Shown: in pieces, positions 1 to 7,393 of the stretch
Layout of the letters: each line of letters begins with the position of its first letter
Numbering within the stretch: the first letter of the stretch is position 1
NCBI RefSeq assembly: GCF_006547145.1
Contig: NZ_CP041244.1
Span: 8,866,001-8,930,000 of the forward strand
Reading direction: 5' to 3'
DNA from: Actinomadura sp. WMMA1423
Lineage (GTDB): Bacteria > Actinomycetota > Actinomycetes > Streptosporangiales > Streptosporangiaceae
Length of the DNA: 64,000 nt
The notes under the pieces: model-generated
Told to the model about the DNA's origin: nothing
What the model saw: only the letters and a program-made list of their open reading frames with translations
Database searches by the model: none
Translations under genes and position numbers: made by a program

Positions 1-272
1 TACCCGGTCAGGAACTGCCCGAGATTGTTGAACAGGCCCTCGCCGTACCAGCCGCGCAGCGGTACCCCGGGCGCGTCCAGCCCCTTGCGCACCCTGAACG
101 GCCAGAGCAGTGCGTCGGCCGGGATCCCCAAGAGCAGCTCGCAGGCCTCCTCGACCTGGTCGGCATGCCTCCCGGGGGCGAGGGCCACCCCCTCGAAGTT
201 CGCCGAACGGAGTACGCGGAGCTCCCCGCGGTCGCCGGCCGGACGGTTCCCTGATTCAGATCGTTCGCTCAT
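1..272 (-). CDS. GH127-like (DUF1680) glycoside hydrolase, N-terminal part
   Basis: The ATG is at 272 and the frame stays open to the window edge, so only about 90 N-terminal residues are visible. After a short polar leader comes a segment with LLWPFRVRKGL and PLRGWYGEGLFNNLGQFLTG. This resembles the opening of DUF1680/GH127 beta-L-arabinofuranosidase-type proteins, where the chain enters the (alpha/alpha)6 barrel. There is no signal peptide, so it probably acts in the cytoplasm on imported oligosaccharides. It diverges from the IclR gene across a 167 bp gap. The family call rests on this short segment only. Confidence 0.55.
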   Translation of the reverse strand, partial: MSERSESGNRPAGDRGELRVLRSANFEGVALAPGRHADQVEEACELLLGIPADALLWPFRVRKGLDAPGVPLRGWYGEGLFNNLGQFLTG

Positions 273-411
273 GATGGCGCGCGAGCGTTCCAGCGCCGGG
301 GCCGCGCGTCCATCACGGGATCACCATCTGACGAGCACGGGCCGGCGGCCCCGCCTCTCGGGCCGCGACAGCCGGCCGCGCGCATGGCATGATTCCGGTT
401 AGGGTACGATC

Positions 412-430
412 GCTTTCAGCCTCTGAGTCG
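412..430. promoter_or_regulatory. Weak IclR-type operator before the IclR gene
   Basis: GCTTTCA-N5-TGAGTCG resembles the ACTTTCA-N5-TGAAAGT boxes found before the other module A operons, with a good left arm and a half-matching right arm. It ends 9 bp before the regulator start, so it could serve autoregulation. I see no convincing partner site. Confidence 0.35.
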
Positions 431-439
431 GAGTGTTAG

Positions 440-1222
440 ATGGTGAAAGGCGTCAAGGACGGAAGCTCCCTGGACAACTCCGTTCCCGCACACCAGACCG
501 TTCGCTCGGTGGTCAAGGCGACCCAGCTACTGCTTCTGATCGCCGATTCGGACGGGATCGCCGTCGCGGACCTGGCGCGTGAGGCCGGCATCCCACTGGC
601 CACCGCCTATCACCTGGTCAACACGTTGCTCGCCGAGGGAATGCTCACCCGGGACTCGGCACGGCGCTACCGGCTCGGCCCCAAGATCGCGACCCTGTCG
701 ATGGCGTACTCCAAGATCGGCCCGTCCGAGCGCCTGCTCGCCGCCGTCCGGGAACTGGCCGAGGAGACCGGGGAGACCGCCTATCTCTCCGGCTGGCGGG
801 ACGGCGAGGTGGTCGCCCTCGCGACGATCGAGGGGACGAGCGCCGTCCGGGTGGGCCGGATCCACTCCGAATTGCGCGGCAACGAGCACGCGCGTGCGTC
901 GGGCAAGCTGATGCTCGCGCATCTCGACCCAGCCGCGCTGGACGCCTACATCGAGTCGCACGAACTGGCCCGGCTGACCAAGGCGACGGTGCGCACCGAG
1001 GCCGCCTTGCGCAAGCAACTGGCCGAGATCCGCAGGCGCGGGTACGCGGTCGAGGAGGGCGAGTTCACCGAGGGCGTCGGCTGCGTGTCAGCGCCGGTGA
1101 CGGAGGGGGCGACCGTCTACGGCTGCCTGACCGTCTCGACTCCTCTGGACCGGTTCAACGCTCACCGCGACGAACTGATCGACGCGGTCCTTGCGGTCGG
1201 CAGGTCCGCCTCCAGTTCCTGA
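440..1222 (+). CDS. IclR family transcriptional regulator
   Basis: This 260-residue protein has the usual IclR length. An N-terminal winged helix-turn-helix (about residues 20-85, with DLAREAGIPLATAYHLVNTL as the recognition region) is followed by the effector-binding domain (about 95-250, with HARASGKLMLAHL and RGYAVEEGEFTEGVGCVSAP). IclR proteins bind as dimers or tetramers to palindromes and sense small metabolites. Here it is a good candidate for the module A operators, shared with or competing against the second IclR at 22355-23143. Directly downstream lies a decayed partial copy of this same gene. Confidence 0.9.
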   Translation: MVKGVKDGSSLDNSVPAHQTVRSVVKATQLLLLIADSDGIAVADLAREAGIPLATAYHLVNTLLAEGMLTRDSARRYRLGPKIATLSMAYSKIGPSERLLAAVRELAEETGETAYLSGWRDGEVVALATIEGTSAVRVGRIHSELRGNEHARASGKLMLAHLDPAALDAYIESHELARLTKATVRTEAALRKQLAEIRRRGYAVEEGEFTEGVGCVSAPVTEGATVYGCLTVSTPLDRFNAHRDELIDAVLAVGRSASSS

Positions 1223-1267
1223 TCCCTTCCTGGTTCATCTCCGCTTCGCCGGACCGGCCGGCCTCAC

Positions 1268-1682
1268 CGTGGTCGGCCCGTCCGAGCGCCGCTCGCCGCC
1301 GTCCGGGAGCCGGCCGAGGAGACCGGGGAGACCGGGGATCTCTCCGGCGGAACGGCGAGGTGGTCGCCCTCGCGACGATCGAGGGGATGGGCCACGTCCG
1401 GGTGGGCCGGATCCACTGTGAACCCGCGCGGCAACGAGCACCCGCGCGTCGGGCAAGTCGCTGCCCGCGCATATCCCGCCCCAGCCGCGCTGGACGTCTG
1501 CATCGAGTCGCACGAACCGTCCCGGCGCACGAAGGCGACGGTGCGCAGCGAGACCGCGCTGCGCAAGCGACCGGCTGAGATCCGCAAGCACGGGTACGCG
1601 GTCGAGCAGTCCAGGCCCGCTCCCAGCCCCTGATTCTTACCCGGCGCACCTCCGCTCCGCCGGGCCGGTCGGCCCTCACCGT
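1268..1682 (+). pseudogene. Decayed tandem partial copy of the IclR gene
   Basis: The DNA from about 1270 repeats the IclR gene from about 715, with substitutions and indels. Both copies contain GGCCCGTCCGAGCGC, GCGAGGTGGTCGCCCTCGCG and GGGTGGGCCGGATCCACT. The middle of the effector domain after GGGTACGCGGTCGAG is deleted. The copy then rejoins the end of the gene and its downstream flank (compare 1209-1270 with 1622-1682). Frameshifts prevent any full-length product and the HTH is missing, so this is a broken tandem duplication. Confidence 0.85.
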
Positions 1683-1722
1683 TGACGAGTACGCCTCGAC
1701 TCGATCTAATACTGCGAAACCA

Positions 1723-1741
1723 ACTTTCACAATATGAGTTG
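1723..1741. promoter_or_regulatory. IclR-type operator before the SDR/VOC/isomerase operon
   Basis: ACTTTCA-CAATA-TGAGTTG lies 7 bp before the SDR start. It closely matches the reverse complement of the box at 8588-8606 (ACTTTCA-TAATA-TGAGGTT on that strand). It sits in an A/T-rich patch that probably also holds the promoter, so binding would block transcription. Confidence 0.65.
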
Positions 1742-1748
1742 AGGTGTC

Positions 1749-2492
1749 ATGGATCGCTCGAGTGTCGCCATCGTGACCGGAGGCGCCTCCGGCGTTGGCG
1801 CGGCCACCGTGAAGGCCCTGGTCGCCCGCGGCGTCCGGGTGGTCTCGGTCGACCGTGCCGAGCACCGGGTGCCAGGCGAGTCCCTCGCCGTGGTGGGGGA
1901 CGTGGTCGCGGAGGCGACGTGGACGGAGGCGCTGGCCGCGGCCGACGCGCTCGGAGGTCCGCCGGACAAGCTCGTGGTCAACGCCGCCCGGCTGGTGGTG
2001 GGCACCGTGCTCGACGTCGATGCCGGTGACCTGCGCGAGACGCTCGAGGTCAACGTGGTCGGCGCCTACCGTGCCGTCCGCGCGTGTCTGCCGAGCATGA
2101 TCGAGCACGGCGGCGGCGCGATCGTGACCGTGGCGAGCACCGCCTCCCTCGTCGCCGAGCAGGGGCTCGCCGCGTACTGCGCCTCCAAGGGGGCGCTGCT
2201 GCAGCTCACTCGCTGCGTCGCCGTCGACCACGCCCGGCAGGGAATCCGGGCGAACTGCGTCTGCCCGGGGGCGATCGACACGCCGTTCTTCCGCCGGCAC
2301 GTGGACGCCGCACCGGACCCGGCCGCCTTCCTCGCCCAGAAGGAGGGCCGGCACCCGTCCGGGCGCATCCTGAGCCCCGAAGAGGTGGCCGCGACGATCG
2401 ACTACCTGCTCTCGCCGCCCGCCAGCGGGATCAACGGATCCGCGGTCACGGTGGACGGCGGCCTGCTCGCGTCCTTCGACTTCTCCGCCTGA
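1749..2492 (+). CDS. SDR family NAD(P)-dependent oxidoreductase
   Basis: This is a 247-residue classical short-chain dehydrogenase. The nucleotide-binding TGGASGVG is at about residues 10-17, an unusual NAARLVV replaces the usual NNAG, and the catalytic YCASK has Tyr143 and Lys147. The C-terminal VDGG motif is typical of the family. It probably oxidises a sugar or sugar-acid hydroxyl. It is the first gene of a small operon with the VOC and muconolactone-isomerase-like genes and lies just behind an IclR-type operator. The substrate cannot be read from the sequence; L-fucose or a keto-deoxy acid would fit the neighbourhood. Confidence 0.85.
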   Translation: MDRSSVAIVTGGASGVGAATVKALVARGVRVVSVDRAEHRVPGESLAVVGDVVAEATWTEALAAADALGGPPDKLVVNAARLVVGTVLDVDAGDLRETLEVNVVGAYRAVRACLPSMIEHGGGAIVTVASTASLVAEQGLAAYCASKGALLQLTRCVAVDHARQGIRANCVCPGAIDTPFFRRHVDAAPDPAAFLAQKEGRHPSGRILSPEEVAATIDYLLSPPASGINGSAVTVDGGLLASFDFSA

Positions 2493-2545
2493 GTTCGTCC
2501 CTCGTCCCCGACCTGCGCGGTGGCGCAGAGGAACGGTGAAATCCC

Positions 2546-3034
2546 ATGATCGCCGACGTCCTGCACTTCTCGTTCACGGTGAGCGACCTGGACCGCTCCG
2601 TGGCCTGGTACACCGACGTGCTCGGCCTGGAGTTGGTGCACCGGCAGCGGCAGGAGAACGCCTACACCGAGAAGCTCGTCGGGATCGACGGCGCGGTCCT
2701 CGAGGTCGCGCAGCTGAAGATCCCGGGCCTCGCGCCGGCCTGCTCCACGCACATGCTGGAGCTGATCGAGTACGTCGGGGCGCGCGGCGCGTGCCCGTCC
2801 TCACTCCCGACGAACCAGGTGGGCGTCGCTCACCTGGCACTGCTCGTGACCGACATCCACGAGCGGTACGCGCGCATGCTGGCTCAGGGGACGCGGTTCC
2901 GCAACCCGCCGGTGGAGATCACCGAGGGAGCCAACGCGGGCGGCTGGGCCTGTTACCTCCACGACCCGGACGGGTGCACGATCGAACTCCTCCAACCGAG
3001 CGGCGCCCGCCTGGCGGCGCTGGGGCTGGAGTGA
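2546..3034 (+). CDS. VOC family (glyoxalase/extradiol-dioxygenase fold) protein
   Basis: The 162-residue protein has two beta-alpha-beta-beta-beta modules: DLDRSVAWYTDVLGLEL opens the first, and GVAHLALLV the second. Likely metal ligands are a His in LHFSFTV, a Glu in MLELIEY, the His of GVAHLALL and the Glu of TIELLQP, so it is probably a divalent-metal enzyme (lyase, isomerase or epimerase). It follows the SDR by 53 bp and its stop overlaps the next start by 4 bp. The pairing with a lactone-isomerase-like protein suggests a step on a sugar lactone or enolic intermediate, which is inference. Confidence 0.8.
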   Translation: MIADVLHFSFTVSDLDRSVAWYTDVLGLELVHRQRQENAYTEKLVGIDGAVLEVAQLKIPGLAPACSTHMLELIEYVGARGACPSSLPTNQVGVAHLALLVTDIHERYARMLAQGTRFRNPPVEITEGANAGGWACYLHDPDGCTIELLQPSGARLAALGLE

Positions 3035-3342
3035 CGGTGGCGCGGAGCGAGTTCCTGGTCAGGATCGAGATCGAGCTGCCGGGGGAGATGCCCGCCGCCG
3101 AGGCGGAGGAACTGCGCGGCCGGGAGCGCAAACGTGGCACCGAGCTCCGCGACGCGGGTCACCTGATCCGGATCTGGCGGGTGCCCGGACGCAGGTCGAA
3201 CATCGGGATCTGGGCGGCGGCGTCGGTCTCCGAACTTCATGAGCTGCTCGCCTCGCTTCCCCTGTTCCCGTGGATGTCGGTCGAGGTGCAGCCGCTCGCG
3301 GCGCATCCGCTCGAGGAAGCCGATCGGCGACTATCACAATAA
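3031..3342 (+). CDS. Muconolactone delta-isomerase-like protein
   Basis: GTG start overlapping the VOC stop (GTGA); 103 residues, close to the 90-100 usual for the family. LHELLASLPLFPWMSVEVQP, followed by LAAHP, is the C-terminal signature of muconolactone isomerase, and IWRVPGRRSNIGIW matches the central strand. The known enzyme shifts the double bond of muconolactone in the beta-ketoadipate pathway, but no catechol genes are present here. In a deoxysugar cluster it may act on another unsaturated lactone. The stop codon lies inside the first of two operators for the next operon. Confidence 0.8.
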   Translation: MTVARSEFLVRIEIELPGEMPAAEAEELRGRERKRGTELRDAGHLIRIWRVPGRRSNIGIWAAASVSELHELLASLPLFPWMSVEVQPLAAHPLEEADRRLSQ

Positions 3343-3348
3343 GATACT
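3330..3348. promoter_or_regulatory. Upstream half of the paired operator before the E1 operon
   Basis: ACTATCA-CAATA-AGATACT overlaps the stop of the preceding gene. It shares the CAATA spacer with the 1723 box, and its centre lies 21 bp from that of the next box. Confidence 0.5.
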
Positions 3349-3350
3349 TC

Positions 3351-3369
3351 ACTTTCAGAATTTGAAAGT
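3351..3369. promoter_or_regulatory. Strongest IclR-type operator of module A
   Basis: ACTTTCAGAATTTGAAAGT has perfect 7-bp arms around a 5-bp spacer and best defines the module A consensus. It lies 61 bp before the E1 start. Confidence 0.75.
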
Positions 3370-3430
3370 TAGAGATAGCGTGCCCGCACCAACGGGTTCG
3401 ACCGGCCAAGCAGCAGGGGGTCAGCAGCGC

Positions 3431-5413
3431 ATGCCTGACATCACGACCGCTTCGTATGAGCGCACCGGCATCGACGCGTACCGCGTCATGATCTTGATCC
3501 GGGGGTTCGAGGAGCGCTGTCTGGCCCTCGGCGTCGACACCATCGCCGGGTCGATGCACTTCTGCGGTGGCCAGGAGGCGATTCCGGTCGGTGCCCGCGC
3601 CGCGCTCCGCGACGGCGACCGGGTGGTGGCCACCTATCGAGGCCACGGCTGGGCGCTCGCCTGGGGCCTGGACGTCCGTGACGTGCTCGCCGAGATCGCT
3701 CATCGCGCGGACGGGGTCAACGGCGGCCGTGCAGGCAGCCCCTACTTCATGGTGCCGGAGAGCGGGTTCATCGGCGAGAACTCGATCGTCGGCGCGGGGG
3801 TGCCGATCGCCGACGGGGTCGCCCTGGCGGCGCAGTCGCTGGCCACGGGCCGAGTCTGCGTGGTGAGCATCGGGGACGGCGCCACCAACCAGGGGGCCGT
3901 TCACGAGGGCTTCAACTTCGCCGCGGTCCGGAACCTGCCCGTCGTGTTCGTGGTCGAGAACAACGGCTGGTCCGAGATGACCCCGATCGCCGCGACGGCG
4001 CGGGTCGCGAATCTGGCCGAGCGCGCGGCCGGCTACGAGATCCCGAGCGTCACCGTCGACGGCAACGACCCGGATGCGGTCCAGGCCGCGGTGGCCGAGG
4101 CGGCGGACCGGGCCCGCCGTGGCGACGGTCCGACGATCATCGAGGCGAAGACCGTCCGGCTGATGGCCCACTACAACCGCGACATCGAGCACTACCGGAC
4201 CTCGGCGGACAAGGAGCGGTCGGGCGGGCTCGACCCGCTGCCCCGGCTGCGCCGGCGGCTGCTCGACGCCGGTGTCCCCGCGGCGCTGCTCGAGTCCTGC
4301 GAGCGCGACGTCGACGAGTTGCTCGACGCGGCCGTCCGCGAGGTGGTCGCGCTGCCGGCGCCCGATCCGGCGACGAGCCGGGACCACGTGGTCGCGGCCC
4401 CGGCCGCACCCGCGGCGGTGGAGGTGGTCGAGCGGCGCGAATGGCAGTACTGGCGAGCGGTGAACGAGGCGCTGCGCACCGAGCTGGACGCGCGGCCGGA
4501 ACTGCTGGTCTACGGCGAGGACGTCGGCCATGCGGGCGGCATCTTCGGAGTGACCCGCAAGCTGCAGAAGGACTTCGGTGAGGACCGGGTCTTCGACACC
4601 CCGATCTCGGAGAGCGCCATCCTCGGCTCGGCCGTCGGAGCGGCTCTGGAGGGGATGCGCCCGGTGGTGGAGATCATGTGGGCCGACTTCCTGTTCGTCG
4701 CCCTGGACCAGCTGGTCAACCAGGCGGCGAACATGCGCTACATCTCGCGGGGGCGGGCCGGCGTGCCGCTCGTCGTCCGCACCCAGCAGGGTGTCACCCC
4801 GGGCTCGTGTGCTCAGCATTCCCGCAGCGTCGAGGCGCTGCTCGCACACATCCCAGGCCTCCGGGTCGGTCTGCCGGCGACCCCGGCGGACGCCTACGCG
4901 ATGCTGCGCGCCGCGATCGCCGACCCGGATCCGGTAGTGATCATCGAGTCGCGGAGTCTCTACCAGGTCAGGGGACCGGTCGAGGTGACCGCGACCGCCG
5001 GGCCCATCGGCGGGGCCACCGTGCGGCGGCGCGGCACCGACGTGGCGCTGGTGAGCTGGGGCCCGATGGCGAACGCGGCCGAGGAGGCGGCCGGCCTGCT
5101 CGCGGCCGAGGGCGTCGACGCCACCGTGGTCGATCTCCGCTGGCTCAGTCCGCTGGACACCGAGACGATCGACGAGGCCGTGACGGCCAGCGGTGGGCGC
5201 GTCGTGGTGGCCCACGAGGCGGTGCTGACCGGCGGCTTCGGCGCCGAGATCGCCGCCGGCATCTCCGAGCGGCTCGGCCGCGCCCTGCGCGCTCCGGTCC
5301 GGCGGGTGGCCACCCCGGACGTGCCCATGCCGGCCGCGCCCGCGCTCCAGGCCGCGCTGGTTCCGACCGCCTCCACCGTCGCGGACGCCGCCCGCGTCCT
5401 GGTGCGCGGCTGA
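3431..5413 (+). CDS. Fused alpha-beta E1 subunit of a 2-oxo acid dehydrogenase-type complex
   Basis: The ATG at 3431 follows a CAGGGGG ribosome site and leaves the operator in the leader; product 660 residues. The N-terminal half (about 1-330) is E1-alpha-like, with the TPP motif GDGATNQG at residue 148 and ENNGW after it. The C-terminal half (about 345-660) is E1-beta-like, with EDVGHAGGIFGVTRKL and RTQQGVTPGSCAQHS. Separate alpha and beta chains are more usual. No E2 or E3 gene is nearby, so it either borrows a partner or works as a stand-alone TPP enzyme on a keto acid from the pathway. It leads an operon through 8545. Confidence 0.88.
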   Translation: MPDITTASYERTGIDAYRVMILIRGFEERCLALGVDTIAGSMHFCGGQEAIPVGARAALRDGDRVVATYRGHGWALAWGLDVRDVLAEIAHRADGVNGGRAGSPYFMVPESGFIGENSIVGAGVPIADGVALAAQSLATGRVCVVSIGDGATNQGAVHEGFNFAAVRNLPVVFVVENNGWSEMTPIAATARVANLAERAAGYEIPSVTVDGNDPDAVQAAVAEAADRARRGDGPTIIEAKTVRLMAHYNRDIEHYRTSADKERSGGLDPLPRLRRRLLDAGVPAALLESCERDVDELLDAAVREVVALPAPDPATSRDHVVAAPAAPAAVEVVERREWQYWRAVNEALRTELDARPELLVYGEDVGHAGGIFGVTRKLQKDFGEDRVFDTPISESAILGSAVGAALEGMRPVVEIMWADFLFVALDQLVNQAANMRYISRGRAGVPLVVRTQQGVTPGSCAQHSRSVEALLAHIPGLRVGLPATPADAYAMLRAAIADPDPVVIIESRSLYQVRGPVEVTATAGPIGGATVRRRGTDVALVSWGPMANAAEEAAGLLAAEGVDATVVDLRWLSPLDTETIDEAVTASGGRVVVAHEAVLTGGFGAEIAAGISERLGRALRAPVRRVATPDVPMPAAPALQAALVPTASTVADAARVLVRG

Positions 5414-5431
5414 CCGGAAGGCGGACGGAAG

Positions 5432-6439
5432 ATGTCTGAGCGGTTGCGCGTCGGGTTCGTCGGCTGTGGCGGTTTCGCCGTCGAGTCGATCTGGCCGAGC
5501 CTGCGGTACGCGCGCGTCGAGATCGCGTACGCGTTCTCTCGAGACCTCGGCAAGGCCACCGAGGTGGCCAGGCGCTTCGGGGCCGAACGGGCGACTGACC
5601 GGGTCGAGGAGGTGCTGGCGGACGACACCGTGGACGCCGTCTTCGTGATCGGCCCGCCACCGATGCAACATGAGCTCGGCCTGCGCGCGATCGAGAGTGG
5701 CAAGCACCTCTTCGTGGAGAAACCGCCGGCGATGGATCTGGCCGGCACTCGGGAGCTGCAGGCCGCGGCCGCCTCCAGGGGCGTCCGCGTCCAGGTCGGT
5801 TTCCAGAAGCGTTTCGCCACCGCCTACCGGCTCGCTCGCGAGGAGGCGTCGCGACCCGCGTTCGGCGGGATCCGGCTGCTCAAGGTCAACTACTCGCACT
5901 GGCAGGTCCAGGACTGGCGGCACCATCTGGCGGTCCTCAGCGTGCACGGCCTGGACCTCGCCCGGTTCTTCCTGGGCGAGCTGGAGCAGGTGCAGCTGCT
6001 CAAGCACACCGCCGCGGACGGGATGAACATCTGCGTGCTCACCCTCTCCTCGCCGTCGGGCGCGGCGGCCGTGCTGAACCTCTCGGGCACGGACCCGCAC
6101 GTGCAGGAGTGGGTCGAGATCTCCGGCGCCGGCCAGCTCATCTCGGTGCGCAACCTGGTCGAGTACCGGAAGTGGTCCCCGGCCTCGCGTCCAGCGGACT
6201 CGATGGCGGTCAATCCCGGCGCGGTCGCGGTATGGCATCCCGAGTTCGCGATCCCGTACCAGCAGGCCGACTCGCTCTGGCTCCAGGGCTATGCCGGCGA
6301 GGTCGTCGCGTTCGCGGACGCCCTCCTCGCGGGGGAGCCGGTCACCCCGTCGATCACCGACTGCGTCGCGGCCATGGAACTGGTGGAGGCGATCGCGGCG
6401 GCACCCGACGGCCCGAGCACGCTGAGGATCGGAGGCTGA
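5432..6439 (+). CDS. Gfo/Idh/MocA family oxidoreductase
   Basis: The 335-residue protein has an N-terminal Rossmann fold (RVGFVGCGGFAVESIW) and the EKP motif (HLFVEKPPAMDLAGT) that closes the dinucleotide site and holds the catalytic Lys. The C-terminal alpha/beta domain contains HGLDLARFF. Family members oxidise or reduce sugars, inositols and sugar lactones with NAD(P). It lies 18 bp after the E1 gene and 2 bp before an MDR enzyme, so the three are surely co-transcribed. A sugar dehydrogenase role is likely; the substrate is unknown. Confidence 0.85.
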   Translation: MSERLRVGFVGCGGFAVESIWPSLRYARVEIAYAFSRDLGKATEVARRFGAERATDRVEEVLADDTVDAVFVIGPPPMQHELGLRAIESGKHLFVEKPPAMDLAGTRELQAAAASRGVRVQVGFQKRFATAYRLAREEASRPAFGGIRLLKVNYSHWQVQDWRHHLAVLSVHGLDLARFFLGELEQVQLLKHTAADGMNICVLTLSSPSGAAAVLNLSGTDPHVQEWVEISGAGQLISVRNLVEYRKWSPASRPADSMAVNPGAVAVWHPEFAIPYQQADSLWLQGYAGEVVAFADALLAGEPVTPSITDCVAAMELVEAIAAAPDGPSTLRIGG

Positions 6440-6441
6440 AC

Positions 6442-7389
6442 ATGCGTTCGCTCTGTTTCGGAGGACCGCGGGACGTGCGCCTGGTCGAGGTCCCGGTGCC
6501 GGAGCCGGAGACCGGAGAGGCACTGGTCCGGATCGAGGCCAGCGGCATCTGCGGGAGCGAGCTCGAGGCGCCCGCGGATTCCAACCCCGGTCACGAGGCC
6601 GCCGGCATCGTCGAGCTCATCCGCGGCGAGAGCGGCATCGCGGTCGGCGAGCGCGTCGGCGTCTCGGCGGTGGTGGGGTGCGGCACCTGCGCCTACTGCC
6701 AGGCCGGCGAGCAGGTGTACTGCCGGACGGTGACCGTGCTGAGCGGCCTGCACGCCGACTTCGCGGCGGTGCCGGTCGCGGCGCTCCGCCGCCTGCCCTC
6801 CGGGACTTCGGCGGATGACGCCGTCCTGCTCACCGGAGACGCGTGCGGTGTCCCGATCAGGGCTCTGCACCGGGTGCCGACGCCGCGGTCCGGACGGGTG
6901 GCGGTGATCGGGCTCGGCCCGGTCGGTCTCGCCCACGTGCTGGTGCGGGCCCACCTGGGCGCGCACGTCGTCGGGATCGAGCCGTCCCCGTACCGCCGCG
7001 ATCTGGCCGCCCGGCTCGGTGCGGCCGCGGTGATCGAACCGGGTGCGGGCCTGCCATGGGCCCCCGATCTCGTCATCGAGTCGACGGGCGTGCCGCAGTG
7101 CATCCGGCAGGCGCTGGCGATGGCCGCGCCCGGCGGCACCGTCCTCCAGTCCGGCTGGTGCACGGACGTGCGGGTCGACCCGGCCGCAACGGTGCTGCGG
7201 AACGAGGTCGGCTACACCGGCACCTGGTACTACGCCGACTCCGACTACCCGGGCATGGTCGAGCTGTACGAGGACGGCCTGCCGGTCTCGGCGATGGTGA
7301 CGCACCGGTTCGGCGCGGACGAGATCGCCTCGGCCTACCGGCGGTTCGTCGCCAAGGAGTCCGGCAAGGTGGTCCTGCGGTGGAGCTAG
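6442..7389 (+). CDS. Zinc-binding alcohol/sorbitol-type dehydrogenase (MDR)
   Basis: The ATG at 6442 follows GGAGG and gives 315 residues, somewhat shorter than the usual 340. Catalytic zinc ligands are expected in CGSELE and GHEAAG. CGTCAYCQAGEQVYC supplies the four structural-zinc cysteines. The Rossmann segment is VAVIGLGPVGLAHVLV. It probably oxidises a secondary hydroxyl of a sugar or sugar acid with NAD(P). It lies between the Gfo/Idh/MocA gene and the serine hydrolase. The short catalytic domain suggests an atypical substrate loop. Confidence 0.85.
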   Translation: MRSLCFGGPRDVRLVEVPVPEPETGEALVRIEASGICGSELEAPADSNPGHEAAGIVELIRGESGIAVGERVGVSAVVGCGTCAYCQAGEQVYCRTVTVLSGLHADFAAVPVAALRRLPSGTSADDAVLLTGDACGVPIRALHRVPTPRSGRVAVIGLGPVGLAHVLVRAHLGAHVVGIEPSPYRRDLAARLGAAAVIEPGAGLPWAPDLVIESTGVPQCIRQALAMAAPGGTVLQSGWCTDVRVDPAATVLRNEVGYTGTWYYADSDYPGMVELYEDGLPVSAMVTHRFGADEIASAYRRFVAKESGKVVLRWS

Positions 7390-7393
7390 ACCG

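Noticed and set aside
3059..6523. A very long minus-strand frame of 1154 codons opposite the E1 and Gfo/Idh/MocA genes
   Set aside because: High GC keeps antisense frames open; its product is Arg/Gly/His-rich with no domain, while the plus strand encodes clear enzymes.
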